DNA from: Symsagittifera roscoffensis
Taxonomy: Eukaryota; Xenacoelomorpha; Acoela; Convolutidae
NCBI RefSeq assembly: GCF_963678635.1
Contig: NC_087062.1
Coordinates: 55,813,970-55,877,969 of the forward strand
Length of the DNA stretch: 64,000 nucleotides
Direction: 5' to 3'
This document shows positions 44,054-57,607 of the stretch, piece after piece. Position numbers and translations under genes: made by a program. Under the pieces are notes generated by a model. It was not told where the DNA came from and did no database searches. It worked only from the letters and a program-made list of their open reading frames with translations. The first letter of the stretch is position 1; the number at the start of each line of letters is the position of its first letter.

Positions 44054-47000
44054 TCAATCTAATACATGGCTACAAAATATTGTAACAATGAGAAGTGTGC
44101 GTAAAATCGTCTGCTTGATACATTCTTTCAAAAATAATGTCCAGTGTTTGTCTTATAAGTTGAGTTTTTTTGTAGTATAACTTAAATAGTAGGTTGTAGT
44201 TGAAATAGCTACATTTTTTTTCGGCTCTGTAATAATTTACCATGTATTTTTTGTCAAGAAAACATATGCTTTCAATTTTTTGTAAGATTGAAAATGTTCG
44301 CTTCTTTTTAGGTGATCTAAGTATATCTGAAATTATGAAAACAAAAACAAAACATGGTTTTCACATTACACACCAAATATTGCTTTTGGACTTTTTGAAA
44401 AAAAATTTTGTTATCGCTTTCAAATTCGACAAAATATAAATTTTATTTTGAGTTTCGAAATGTTTTCAAGCTTTGAAATAATGTAATCAAACAAGACGAG
44501 GAAAAGTTTCGTTTTTTGAAGTCATGTAAAAACAGATTATTATTATTATGATTATTATTACTGTAGTTGTAGACTAAAGCTGAATAACCCGTTTTATGAC
44601 AAAGTTTACAACTAATTTTGTCTACTTCTGGAAATTGTAAAAACTGAAACAAAATGTTTTGGTCTTTCCGTTTCCATGAAAATAAATTTGCGAATTAATA
44701 ATCAATATAGATCAAAATTGATTGATGAACATTTTTTGAATAATTTTGTTCATGGGTATAAATAATGAGTTGTTTTTATTCTATTGAGGTCTACCCATGA
44801 GTACCATCTACGTGGATTCTCTTCTCCATATTAAAATCATAGCAATAAATAATCGTCCCTGAACCAGCGGTAATCCATAATTGCATAAATTGCATCAAGT
44901 GATCCTTAACAGATCTAAGAATTTTAGTGCAGTGGTTCATCAATTTTTCATCTATAAAACATAAATTAATCATCATTCTTAAAGTAACGTTATAGATCGT
45001 AAGGATTTATTCAACCCTCGTATATGAAACTTTTTTGTGCCGACTTTTGCTTTTGAGAAACCTAAAAAATCTCTGTGCTCATTGAGAGATGATAAAGTGC
45101 TGATTCGTAATGCTCGCGAATTGGTCTTAGCTACATTGGTGCAAATGCTTGCAGTTTTGCTCTTGTAGGTTTTTTAGACTCAAATGCGAGAGTATGGTAC
45201 AAACATTCCAAAAAATCTGAATATAAAACCACGACCCTGTATTAAATTTTTTGAAGCAAGCAAATTGCTGTTTTGGTTTTTTGAAATTTTTGGCCAAAAT
45301 GGTTGTATTTTCTATTCGCTTGTCTTCACCTTTGAAAATATAGTTTTAATTTTCGCAAAGCTTGCATGAATTTGATAGTGGAGCTTTAGTTCGCCTTAAA
45401 ATTGCACTTATGCAGCGATTGATTACCATAATTACACAACTGTTTTTACTGCAATTCTATTTCCCATTACCGGTTTTGCTGCCGAAAAAAATAAATTAGA
45501 TGCATCTCCGCCGTTCTATGTTTTCATTTACCTCAGGTTAGTATCCTACTTAGCATAAATCATATATTCATTGAACCCAGATTATTTCTACCTTAAGGGC
45601 TCTTTAAGGCTAAGAGCTCAAAGGGTCCCGTTTCGATTCCAAGGCGATAACCACCAACTCGCTTAAATAATTGAATTTTTCAAGCGGTCGCCGTCGCACC
45701 AAATGATTTAAATTATAAAAAAATAGGCATAAAAGCTCGAAGCTCTCAATGTCAAACGGGTGTTTACAGGTAACAAATTTCTTCTTCCAATGCTTAATTG
45801 CGCGAAAAAACACTTAATTACGCTGAAAACTTAGGGAAACAAATGTTTGTTGTAGTTTTCTCGTTACTAATTAACTGCTACCATAAAAGGTTGTGGTCTC
45901 TTCCGAAGTTGAAAGAAATCTCTTCTCCTGAAAAACTGTACCTATCTAAAAAACTGTGACCTCTAAAAACTTTTCCTTGAGTGACAATAAATTGCTGTTA
46001 AAAATGCTTTGAAATATATATCCTGTGTCTGGTTTCCAGTCTATAAAGGGCACTAATACCCGTATAGTATCCTTGAAGCTATAATTTTAGCTATAAACAA
46101 TTTTGTACCTGCTACAATTTTGTACTTGCATCAAAATAAATTCGAACGTAACTTTCACGGAGAGTCCAAGTCTCATAAAACTATCAAAACTATAATCATT
46201 ATTTTGGTTTATGGCAAACCAAGAAACTTCCCGTTTCCCTATTCGTTTTTTTTTACAATTTGTTTTGTTATTTGTGCTTCATTATAGCTTTTTTTGTTTT
46301 TTTTTGTGCCAAGCTGTCCAAAATAGGCTCTCTTCCTGTATCCTGTAAAATGACGTCATAAAATTCTCTGAAAAAGCTGAATTGCTAATTTGTATGCTAC
46401 AATAGTTGCTTAAATCAGTTTATCTTTATATTCACATCTCATACTTTTTGATAGAACTACAACAGCAAAAAAATTACTTCAAAAAGCATCTCTTCAAAAG
46501 TAATTTAGCAAAAATCGCACTGGAGAGAAGCTCAAAGATAAGGACAGTAAACTTGTCCTTGCGGAGGAATCCAACGTCAATCGATGACCTTTGAAGTTCA
46601 CATTCTATCTCTGTCGGCTCTTTCACCTCATAAATTATTCATGAAAGAAAACACTTCCGATCCTAATAAAATTCCCATCTCTCTCTTTTGTGATTTTGAG
46701 AACACGTTATGACCATCAATCCGTGTTTTAGTTTTTGATGCTTTGTATTTTTATCATCTAATTTTGAACTCAAATGATTTCAAAGAAAGGAAACCGGAAA
46801 GACTAGAGGTCTTGGAAAGTTTCTGAAAAATAGCTCTTCAAACATAACAGCCATTATTAATTTATCAAGCCGCTTTTATGCATTTGATTTGGTGTGTACG
46901 TTTTCAATTTGATCACAATTCACGAAGAATAACCCCAGATTAAATTGCGCCTGATGTCTTTTGTGTCTGAAGAAGCTTTCATTACTTCTCCGTCTATTCT

Positions 47001-48203
47001 TTTTAAAAGACTAATTTGAGAAGAAATTTGATAGTTTTTTGCTTTCAATTTTTTTCTTGTACGCAATGATAAAAAAATAACAAAATTTATGTTGTATAAC
47101 GCTTCTGTTGAACTTTTCAGCGTTTCAGTCAATACTAATGCCGATGATTTCTAAGCCGAATTAAAGCCTACAAGTTAATTAAAAACGTGGGCATTATAGC
47201 GCAAATTAGTAATTTCAGTTTGGCCAGGTTGGTATTTTTCAAACTACCATAATTTGATTAATTCCTGATGCATTTTAAATTGGCTCATCGGGTTTTTTTG
47301 AGAATTTTCTGTTATGTTATTTAGAAAGTCGACAATAAGGTGACTTGCATTTAATGATGGTATCAATTTCACTCCTTTCGTAAACAGTTTAATTCCTATT
47401 CACACCGAAGTTCCATGGGAGCACATTGACTATAATGGGTTTTGTCGACTGAAAATTTTTCTAGATAATCATTTATTGTGGCAAATTGAGACCACTTAAT
47501 TGATTTAGTCAATTATAATCTTTTCTTTTTTTGTTAAAAAACAATTCCATTATATTCCATTAGAACCGATTGTAATCCATTTTGTTTTGTTTATAATCGG
47601 TTATTTTTAGTTCATGAAACCATGGAAATTAACCATTGTCTGAAGATATAAATTAATTTTTCCCTGTTTTTTTTGCAGCTTTCTGCAAATTTCGAACCCG
47701 AACGAACACGTTCATCCCTGTGTTCACACCTACCAGCCCCCCCCCCCCCCATACGCTATCCTCATGATGCAGAGGATCGAAAGCTGAAAAAAGTTGCATC
47801 AATAAAAATCGTTAGACGTGATCTATTTGCTGAATGATTTTTGCACGAAGTCGATGTTTTAGTTGCACGAAAATGACAAGGTAATTCCGACAAAAAATCT
47901 GTGGTTTGGGTTATATCATATGAAATTAAACACTAAACAATTTTCGACTGAAAAAAAAACGAACTGTTCACACGAACCGCACGTTGTTCCCCTAAAAGCC
48001 CTGCTAACTAAAACTAAATAAAGATTTTAGCGCATGCTAAAAAGCATACACGCTAATCGGTGCTCCCCTGGAAAAGCTCAGAGGCTGCCTTTAACCATTT
48101 ATTTTTGTAAGTTTTTGATTAACTTGAGTTGAATACTAATGTTTATCTACTGACACTAACTTTAATATTGATTTGTCTCTGTTTACTTCAGAAAATCAAA
48201 TTT

Positions 48204-48230
48204 AGGGCTCTCTTGAAAAAGAGACCCTAT
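48204..48230. other. Isolated hairpin
   Basis: AGGGCTCTCTTG followed by AAAAAGAGACCCT can form a stem of about ten pairs. It could be a small-RNA precursor or transposon terminus, or chance. Confidence 0.3.
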
Positions 48231-49035
48231 TTCCTTAAAAAGAGTTCCGGAGGAAACTCAAGAGAATTGGGGTAAAAATACCGTTTTGTGGTTTTTTCGA
48301 TTCTTTTTTGCTGCTATGTTCAGCAATCCAAAAAAAATAATTGAGAACTAGCCAATTTAGGACATTTTGATTCTTGGTTTTCGGATGGAAGGAAGTTACA
48401 GCAGCACGGATAGTTTTTCGCTTACTAATTCTCAAATGGGCGCAATTGTGGCGATGCTTTTTAGATATTAATTTTCGCGAACCAGACAAGAAGCTCTGTA
48501 AGAACACTCTCAATTCGACATGAATTCTTATCAGACACAACCTTAAAAATGAGCAAGTCTTAATATGGAGAATGAATAATCTCAAACTTCGCGAATTTCG
48601 CGTTTTGTAGACACGGAATGAAAATTTTTGTTGAGCTTTAGGGTATCATTGATTGTGTCTGTTAGGGCCTGATCAATTGCTCATCCGGTACTCTTTCGAG
48701 CTAACTAAACATTTTAGCCTAAGATCATGTAGCTGAAAAGGTTCACCAGCCATTCTTCAAAACTATCTGTTTGTTTCAAATTCTTAATTAAAAATGATTC
48801 GCAGTCAGATGATGATCCACGATCGGTTTCTAACTAAATGGTTGAAGCTTGTAACGTTTTTTACCCGCCGCCCTGCGATTGCAAGAGGGACTGTTTCAGA
48901 GAGGCACTTTGGCGAACAGATCAGGTGATAATTTGTATCAGTTTTTTTTCGGTAAAACCAAATCATCAATGACGCACACATTTTTGCTGAAGTTTCGATT
49001 TGAATTCCGAAGCAGGTTTATAAATGACTCTGACC

Positions 49036-49270
49036 CTGAAATTTTCTAAAGGCACCTCTGGCGCCAATACATACTAATTTTGAGGGGTGAGCGCGCACCG
49101 AAGAAACGCATTTTATTGGTTAAAAATTTCCAAAATGCCTAAAAACTCTTTTTTGACCCGTTCTTTCAAAAATTCGCCGGCGCAAAAAATTGGTCAAAAC
49201 AAGGTCTTTTAGTGCTTTGGGAGAGCTCGGAAAATCAATTTAGCCCCCTTTAAAAAAATCGACCAAAATC
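49036..49270. repeat. hAT-type MITE family, partial copy
   Basis: TCTAAAGGCACCTCTGGCGCC, GAGGGGTGAGCGCGCACC and GGGAGAGCTCGGAAAATCAA occur in the same order as in the other copies. Both termini are missing. Confidence 0.6.
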
Positions 49271-50025
49271 TGAAATGGAAAGAGGATATTGGTAACTCGC
49301 TGTGGTTGGAGGAGTCATCTTGGCTCTTCTCAACAACCCTGCCCCCTATTTTACATACTAAAAAACTTCCATCCCTGTAAAAAAAACAGTAAATAGCAGT
49401 AGGTAACCGTCCCTCATTTGTGGCTGATTTCTTAATCTTTCAAATATTTCTAAGGTTTGCGTTTTTAAACTGTTGCCTCAGATTAAAAAAACTGAAGTGA
49501 AAATGAATTAAATACGTCTTAAAGTTGGCTTTAATAACAAAAAGGCTTTTATAACAAAAGAAGCCCGATTTGGAAGAAGAAAAACGGCGGAAACGGGAAA
49601 AGAAAAGGTCTCTAATTGCATCTAGTATATATATTTAGAATTCATAACGATATGATTAAAACTAAAAATATTAAACATTTTTTTCTGCTTTTCTATCGAT
49701 AACTTTTCTGATAGGCTGGCTGGTGGGAGGATCTTGAACCCATTAAGCTCTTCACTGGGCTCTGTGAACGTTTTTTGAGAAATTAAAAAGAAAAACAGGC
49801 ATTAAAAATTATCATGGAGCAACTTCAGACGGTTAAGGCGTCAAAACTCTGAGTTGAGAGGAGGGAAGGGAAAACGGCTTTCTCATTTACGCCGAATCCA
49901 TCAGCTCTTACTTCTTTTGGATCTCCTTGCCAACCAAGCCCCATAGAGTTCTGGTCTCAGCACAATTTAGCAGAATGAGAAGAATATGGCTTTTAGGGCA
50001 CAAAATTATCCAATTTTCTGAGATT

Positions 50026-50050
50026 TCATCATCATCATCATCATCATCAC
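50026..50050. repeat. (CAT)n microsatellite
   Basis: About eight CAT units. Confidence 0.95.
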
Positions 50051-50061
50051 ATATGTTATTT

Positions 50062-50447
50062 CGTGATGGGTGGGGCGGGTGGGGGGATTCGACCCCTTGC
50101 CGACCCAAAGGTTCCCCCTTTGGTACTTTTTAAGAAATCTGTTTTTGGATGATCGACTCCTCTAAAAATTTTTCTAAAGGCGCCTTTGGTGCCAATATAT
50201 ACAAACTTTGAGGGGGAGCGCGCGCCAAAAAAAAACGCGATTCCTCGGCAAAATTTTCCAAAAAGTCCCCAAAAACGGCTTTGTAACCTTTTTTCAAAAA
50301 TTTGCCTGCGGCGCACAAAATTTGGCCAAAACAGCGTCTTTTTACTGCTTTAGGAGAGCTCGGAGATTGTATAAAAAAGGTCGTCAAAATTTTCGTAAAT
50401 TTTTTTGAAAATCCGCCCCCCCTCGAGAAGTCCTAGATCCACCCCGG
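50062..50447. repeat. hAT-type MITE family copy, nearly full length
   Basis: Runs from GACCCAAAGGTTCCCCC through GGCGCCTTTGGTGCCAAT, GGGGGAGCGCGCGCC, TTTGCCTGCGGCGC and AGGAGAGCTCGG to CCTAGATCCACCCCGG. This is the complete MITE at 58606-59007 in the opposite orientation. Termini worn. A short fragment of the same family follows at about 50547-50610. Confidence 0.7.
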
Positions 50448-50449
50448 AT

Positions 50450-53400
50450 ATGTAGTTTTGTCTTGGATTGTCAAGTTGATATCAGAAAAATTGGCGCGCA
50501 AAATTTGATCGTCGAAATAGTTTCAATTTAATAATTTAGAAAAGCTCGGAAAATCAATTTTGTCGATCTAAAAAGAAGAAAGGTCGTCAAAATTCCACGC
50601 CTCCTCGAGAAAAGCTGCTCTTTCAATTTTGATCTGTGCAAAGAATAATGTACGCCAGAAACAATAACTGCCTTAATTATATGATCGATCAAATCAATTT
50701 TTTCACCTATTTGAGAAAAATGTTAAGTTTGTAATTATAGTAGTGGCGATAGACATCATAATCCGATTTTTGGTGAAGAAACAAATCAGATATTTATTTA
50801 AAACTCATTATGAGTCTTTTTTAAGACTCAGATGATCTATAAACAAATTTCCGCTTTGTCACCACCTTTAAGAAAAACAAAATTAGCTCAAATTTCGGTG
50901 TCTTACAAAACTGAAACTTTTTGGTTGTCAAACGATTTGTTACCCCTCAACCTTAACGAATATTCTAACAAGGGAAAGAAAGATTTTTTCGTCATACTTA
51001 AAAATATATACCTGAATGACAATCGATTGCTTGTTGACATGATAATAGGATGATTATATGTGGTATCTAAGGGTGCAACTCTAATAACTCTGTTTTTGCC
51101 TTCACTTATTTACCTAGGTTTCCCTCGGGTTACTGCCAGTTGTGCTGTACTGCCCGTACAGTAACCCTGATGCAGTTTGTTAGTTCATTATTGTTCTCTA
51201 AACTGTATCTAAATTCAAATTCAAAATTCAAAGTTTTTGATACAAACGCTAATTCAAAACGCGGTCAGCACTTAGTTGCAAATTAGCATTTTACTTGCGT
51301 TTCAGAAATCAAGTTTTTGTTTTTCTATAGGATGTCGTTTCGTTCTGCCAACTATCAACCCCCCTTTAGTTGTAGCTGAGATTGGGTCGCTTTCTTGATC
51401 TTAAAAAAACTTTGAGCTGAAACTTTCCCTTGATTTTGCATTGATTTTAGCCCATACGCTGTAACACGTGTATTTTTTGAGGATAACATTCTAACTTTTT
51501 TTGGATTATGCTGGTTTTTTGACTATCACGGTTACTGAAAACCCATTGACGTTCAATCAAGAGAAAATTATGGAGGAAATAGTGTCCCTCAAACGTGAAA
51601 ATGCTGATCAGAGACGGGAAATCGAACTTTTAGAGAAAAAAAACCAGCTCGTATCAGGGCAAAACCCTGAATGTTCCGACTGGCCTTGAATAGTTTTTGC
51701 TCAAAAAAATATTAGCAAAACTATGCACCGTAGAGTGATCAGAAATTAAGTGTTGCAAATTGAGTAGTGTTTGGAATTAAAAGAACCAATTAGCTGCCTC
51801 ATTTCGTCTTGGAGCGATATTGTAAGCGCGATAATAAAACAAGCAGTTTTGGGCACACTCAGGACATTAAAGCAGTGAGCAGACTCGTCCGGCCCCATGC
51901 AGATTGATCCTTGGAGGGGCCAAAGTTTTGAAAATGTGGTCTGAATGAAAAAAAAACACCCCCGAGCATGTAAAAGTCGGATTAAAAATAAAACGTGTTG
52001 ATTGCCGCTCAAGATGTGCAGTCTGTCCAGCTTGAAAATACGGTTGATAGCGTTAGAGCACTAGAAAGTACTGACTAGAAATCAGAGAAATCATTAACCG
52101 ATGCTTCTGAAAGAAAGATTGCTTAAAAAGGAGGCTGCGCTTAGAAAAGCTGCATCGATTGCGTTGTCCCAGAAAAGATACAAAATTTTTTTTATTGGCA
52201 ATGTAAATGTAAGCAAGGTGGAAGGTTTCGGGAAATTTGAGAAGCTGTTAGAAAATAGGAATGAAGCGTACAAGTGAAGTTATACAAAAAAAGATGAACA
52301 ACTTGAAACTTTCTTCAAAAGAAACGGAAATTAGACCAAGAGCAATCCTGAAATATTTGTAGGGCGTAAAACAGATTTTAATTTTTTGTCAAGTGAATGA
52401 ACAAGTTGAGTCCAAATAAAGTTTTTGTTTGAAAAAAAATGTTTGGCTTGCGATCAGAAACCTTAAGCTAGAAGGATATCGCGATTAGGCAACTGGTTTG
52501 TGATTTCCCAGCCAGACCCCTAAAATTTTCCTGGGCTAATATTTCTGTTGATGTTTTCTGCGAACTAATTGGATCGCAATAATATCAGTTCAGTTAATTT
52601 CTGTGGGCAGAATTTGTTTTTTTTTAATTTAGTTTTTTTTTCTCGCATAAAAGGCAACTCGAAAAAAAAATGTAAGTGGTTTGGTAAAATAGAGGATGTA
52701 TGAGGCGCTTTTGTTGATAAAATACAATTTTGCGCTGGTTTTTGAAAAGATCTTGTTAGGGTTAGTTAGGAGTTTTTACCTTTCTTTTTTTCTCCTATAA
52801 TCACACGTTCTGTTGTTAGACGTTGTTGAGGAAAAACTCAATAGCTGTAATGTTTTGGAAATTGAACAACATATGCTATGCGGGGGTCTAAATAGTAACC
52901 ATTTGAGAGCTAACTTCTACAGGACAATCATTCGAGAGCTGTTTTGCAGTTTCAACTTTCAGTTTAACCAATCATCTATTTTGAATCAGTGATTGATGTT
53001 TTTTAAGCAATCATAATGAGAATGAGAACTGTGCAATTGGAAATCTGGAATCCACTGATAGTCTTGACTTTAGGTTTAAAAGTGAACCTGATTTCGACGG
53101 TGATTTGGTGAGGAACATTCCTATACAACTCGATTTTTTTTTCACAAAAATGGAAAAACTTTCAGGTGAGAAGCTAAATTTTGGCTTACAACATAAAATA
53201 CGGAAATCAAGAACAAACTGAGATTATAATAACTGCAATACGATCTGTAAAAAAATCGTGGAATTGATGAATTGCGAAACTTCACGGTTACAAAATGAAC
53301 AAAATAATTTAAAAAAACTGGGCAAACACCCGAGTTGAAATTTTTTTAAACAAAAATAGACCCTACCATGAGAATTTACGTCTTAAAAGTTAGAAAACCA

Positions 53401-55750
53401 AAAATAAATTTTCTAGACAAAAAGATTGAACGAGTTTTTTTTAAAACTAAGAGAGATTTCAATCAAAACAAACTCAATTGCCAATCAATAAACGAAAGCC
53501 AGCAGTTTCCAATTTTCTATCAGTAGTATCTGGCAAAAAAAATCCAAGAAACTTGAAGTCCACGAATTGACAAAAATTTTGTTTTTAACAGATGAAACCC
53601 AGTTGAATGGAAAACTCAAAAAAAATTAACTAGAGCTACTAAACTGTAGCTCTAAAGCAAATTTGTTTTCTTTCTTCATAAACAAAAATCTTGAAGTCAA
53701 AATATCAGACATTTTCAATAAAAAAATTTGCACACAAGCTTTTGACTTGAAAATATTCGTTCTGATGAACTGGAAATTTCTAATGTACCAGTTCCAACAA
53801 ATACACTCAATCATTGCAGCACCCAATTTATCCTATTTTTTTTAAACTGGCTTAAGTGACTACAGTTCACAAATATAAATCTCTCACAAGCAAAGTAGTT
53901 TAGAAACAGACCAAAACTTCCCACTTGAAGTAAAGTTTTTGAACGTTTGCTCTATACTCGCTTAGTTTGTTATCTTGAGCATTTCAACCACTTCATCCCA
54001 AATCAATTCGAATGGAGGGAAAAATAGGAACTATGGGTGCTTTTATAGCGCTATCTCAAAGCATTTATAAAATCTTGGAGAACGGTTTCAAATGTTAGGT
54101 TCAAAAAAGGAGTTTGACTAATTGGAGCATTCTTTTTTATTCGAAAAAGTAAACAATTCTGAAATTAGAGAAAATGTGAATGATTTAGTTGTATCGTTTA
54201 CGTTCGAAATTGAACCTTCGAAATTGGAAATTTTTAAAGCTCTTTCCTTGGTCCCCTACTCTTCTTCAGCTAGATGAATGATATTGTTACTTGTTGCATC
54301 AAGGCTTACGCTTTTTTCCGCAGAAAATACAGTTCTGATAAACAAACAAGACAATGACACAAGGAACGCTTAACTGATGGAAGTAAACAATTTAGTTAAA
54401 TGTGAACAAAAATGTCTTAAGAGTGAGCAGCAATAATGGTTAATTTCACAAAATCCAGAAATTAAAAAAATATGAAAGCTGTCAAATTGAAAGATAATGT
54501 ATCGATCTTCAAATATTTAGAATTGTACGTAAATGGCAAATGGAACTTTAAAGACTTTAGAGAAATACTCAGGAAAAAACTAGTTTATTTCTCCGGACTT
54601 TTTATCAACGGAAAAAATCTGAACTTTAAGCTAGTGAGAGCAAAAAAAAATTGCATACAGCCTATGGTTCAATAAGGTATTCCTTTATCCGGAACAGCAA
54701 GTAAGACTAAGTTATTTAGTTAGAAAGAGAAGGTCGTTAAGTAGTTAGGGTAAAATTTCGTTGGAGAACAGATCAATAAAATAATTTTTTTTCTGCATAG
54801 AAATTATTTGATAGAGAACTTGCATGGATACGAAATTATGGAGCTTTCATCAAAATAAAACGAGGTGATAAAATAGAAAGTCAGTAAAAATATTTCCGAA
54901 GGAAAAAAATTTGGATACGTTTGCTGATAACCGGAGTTGTTCGCAAAAGTTAGACACAAAGCAAGGCGCAATGACAAAAAATAAATCTTGAAATTTGCTG
55001 ATTAGAACAATCATTGAACACTCAAATTTCATTTTTGAAAACTGTCCGGATTTTATTAATTGTGTTTCAAAGCGCAGCTTAGACAATTTTCACCGTAGTT
55101 TTCTTGACAAAGCGTTGTTCGGATTGTGTCTCGTGGAATTTATGTTGGATTGTTAGGCTATTTGAAGTGTTGTTTTGCCAAGGCAAAAGCCAGTTTTTTA
55201 TAGGAAAATTTACCAGAAACATCGGTTTTAATGATAGAATCGATTTTTACTTCCAAATTTTTTTTTAAATTTGTGAGCCATCCCTCGGCAGATTGGTGTA
55301 AATAGTTGATTTTAAAACAAATTTTAGCATTATAGATCGGTTTTTTGAATCAATTTTCAATGAATAGTTACAAATTCTGAGTATTGTTTATTTCTCTTCA
55401 TTTATCAAAAACGCTACTGTTTTGAATGCAATTGTAGTGTTCCTTGGGCAAATATAGATTTCAATACTCAACCTCATGCCAATGCAGACTCGAGAGCATG
55501 AGCAATGCAGACTCAAAATGAGCCGTGTATTAAAATTTTTATCTTGATTTTTGATTAAAATTGAGTCTCAGAAACTATATGATGGCATAATCTTCAGAGA
55601 GTTGATCTTGTATATAGTTGTTATAAAGCCGCCTCTTCTTCAAGAAAAATATGAGTAAAACCAATGATTCCGAATTTATCGACGGGAAAACTATGAAATT
55701 TTTGTTACCCGGGTTGACCAAAGCTTTCAACCATACAATTTCCCTAAATG
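50450..55750. other. AT-rich gene-free stretch
   Basis: Several ORFs of 60-90 aa (for example 50832-51053 and 54472-54675) have AT-driven composition and no motif I recognise. Apart from the inverted hairpin element at 51648-51985 I see no structured feature. Confidence 0.5.
51648..51985 (-). mobile_element. Hairpin-ended non-autonomous element, copy 4 (inverted)
   Basis: In plus coordinates it begins CTCGTATCAGGGCAAAACCC then TGAATGTTCCGACTGGCC and ends CACCCCCGAGCATG then AAAGTCGGA. This is the reverse complement of the family; about 338 bp, with an intact hairpin stem. Confidence 0.6.
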
Positions 55751-55752
55751 AA

Positions 55753-55890
55753 CAAGGATAGCCGGTTACTGTGCAAGTAGCGTAGAATGTTTCGACCATA
55801 GACTTAAAAAACGCACAAATTTTTTTGTTCAAATTAGTGTAGTTTTTGCTGCGTGATGTGATAAAAGGAATTAACACAAAACTACAATTT
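55753..55890 (-). repeat. Variant hairpin-family terminus, copy 2
   Basis: GGATAGCCGGTTACTGTGC then AAGTAGCGTAGAATGTTTCG, alignable with 40616-40750 for about 135 bp. The stem here carries a mismatch. Confidence 0.6.
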
Positions 55891-55983
55891 CCCGGTTCGA
55901 GGTCCTGACTTTATGTTTCGACTTTCCAGGTAAAGCCTATGTCAGTGCTCGACCAAAAAAAAATAGTAGAGACAGGGGTTTCA

Positions 55984-56078
55984 GTCGAGCTTAAATTCGA
56001 AACATACCTCGTGCATGGTCGAAGCATGCCTAGAGCACGGTCGAGCACAGTCGAAAGATACCTCGAGCACGGTGGAAC
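55984..56078. repeat. TCGAGCACGG minisatellite, block 1
   Basis: Three to four degenerate units around TCGAGCACGGTCGAAACATA. The same unit forms a longer block at 56358-56556. Confidence 0.7.
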
Positions 56079-56357
56079 ACCGCCGAAAAATGTTGATTGT
56101 CCTGCGGTAATTCGGAGTAAATGAGAAAAAATTTTTTTGGAAGTACCAATATATATTTCAACTTTTTCGACTGAAATCGCAAACCAGTATTCGAAAAATT
56201 TGATGAAAAATAGCTCAAAAATATTTCATCTTTACAAAACAATTTAACTCCCAGTAGCTCCAATCAATTCATTCTGATGAGAAAAAACATCACAAGATGT
56301 TACCCGAAAAGCATAAATTATAATGTTTTAATATAAATAGAATTAAATTGAAGTCTT

Positions 56358-56556
56358 TCGAGCAAAGTTGGAACATATCTTGCTTGGGTCGAGCACGGTT
56401 GATCACATTTGTCTCGGTCGAGCACGTTCGGAACATACCGATTTCGGTCGAGCACGGTCGAAACATATCTTGCTTGGGTCTTGCACGGTCGAGTACGTTT
56501 TTTTTCGGTCGAGCACGGTCGAACTAAATCTTGTTTGGATCGAGCACGATCGACTG
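56358..56556. repeat. TCGAGCACGG minisatellite, block 2
   Basis: About six to seven degenerate units of about 30 bp (starts near 56358, 56389, 56418, 56447, 56479, 56508 and 56539). Many units contain the imperfect palindrome TCGAGCACGGTCGA. ORFs across it only read the repeat. Confidence 0.8.
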
Positions 56557-57317
56557 TATTGGTGACTTTAATTCTTCAATCCTGTACCGAAAAAAAAACT
56601 TTTTGTTTCTGACGAGAAACAGTTAATTTCCAATCTGAAAATCTGACCAGAAATCTTTTTTTGAAAATGTTTAAATAAAACAGGGTTTAAAAAAATTGTT
56701 TCTGACCTCATATCTGATCAGAAATAAGCTACATCTAGGCTGTTTCTAGCTAGAAGAAAACTCTCCTGATAAGGTTCGAACGCCCGATCTCCCGTTTACT
56801 AGACGTTTGTGATAGAGATCTAATTATAATTATGGCAAGCCAACGCAAAGTAATGCGTGCTACAACAAGTGTTAAATTGTATTGTGTTGCTACGACTGTT
56901 GTGTATACTGAAACACGAGGTGGAAAAAACGTTTATCTCGTTGCGGGTGAGCAGTGAACTGATTTTAGAATATTCTTTCAGAAATTGTATATTTCTAAAT
57001 ATTCAGTTTTTATACAGGAAACACAGAAAATTAAGTTACCTTAGCCAGATAAAATTTCTATACAAATAAGAAGCTTTTGCTGGGAACGGGATATCAAATT
57101 TTTGCTGACGTCTCACAAAAAGGGTTCAAACAGATATTTTCACATTCTTATAAAGCAAAATTTATTAAACTGCAAACATATTATAAAGTTCCGATTCCAG
57201 AAGGTTTTTTGTCGCTTTTATTGTCTATAGTCAGAAAAAACTGGCTGAGAGCAAAACAAGTGAAGTTAGTGATAAAACACAGAAGCTGACTAAATACTTC
57301 TCTACGTCGATCATTTA
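56557..57317. other. AT-rich gene-free stretch
   Basis: Nothing recognisable except a faint tRNA-like T-arm on the minus strand near 56770-56800, which I do not accept as a gene. Confidence 0.45.
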
Positions 57318-57559
57318 TAATTTTGAGGGGGAGCGCGCGCCAAAAAATCGCTGTTTTTCCGTCGAAGTTTTCCAAAAAGGCCCTAAAAACGCATTTTTTT
57401 TGCCTGTTTTTTTTTCAAAAATTTGACTGCGGCGCAGAAAATTTTGTCGAAACGCTGTTTTTATACTGATTTCGGAGAGCTCAAAAATCAATTTGGTTGA
57501 CCTAAAAAAATGTAGACAAAATTTTCAAATTTTCTTTGAAAATCCACCCCACCCCCCAC

Positions 57560-57591
<32 letters not shown>

Positions 57592-57607
57592 TCTAGATCG
57601 GCCCCTG
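57318..57607. repeat. hAT-type MITE family, right-hand part
   Basis: Starts at ATAATTTTGAGGGGGAGCG and ends CTAGATCGGCCCCTG. It contains a run of 26 C (57559-57584) just inside the terminus, where other copies have C-rich but shorter sequence. Confidence 0.75.

Larger units (their letters stand above)
42942..49035. other. AT-rich gene-free stretch
   Basis: No recognisable gene. Visible structure: a hairpin-family copy (43295-43602), an inverted left end of that family (43993-44053), a short ATT microsatellite (about 44536-44562), a weak tRNA-like stretch (about 45596-45720), a run of 14 C (47737-47750) and an 11-bp-stem hairpin (48204-48230). Confidence 0.5.

Noticed and set aside
45596-45720. 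tRNA-Ser-like stretch on the minus strand
   Set aside because: The A-box-like and B-box-like parts are too degraded and the acceptor stem does not pair. At most a worn tRNA-derived SINE.
56765-56805. tRNA T-arm-like GTTCGAAC on the minus strand
   Set aside because: The T-stem does not pair and no D-arm or acceptor stem is found.
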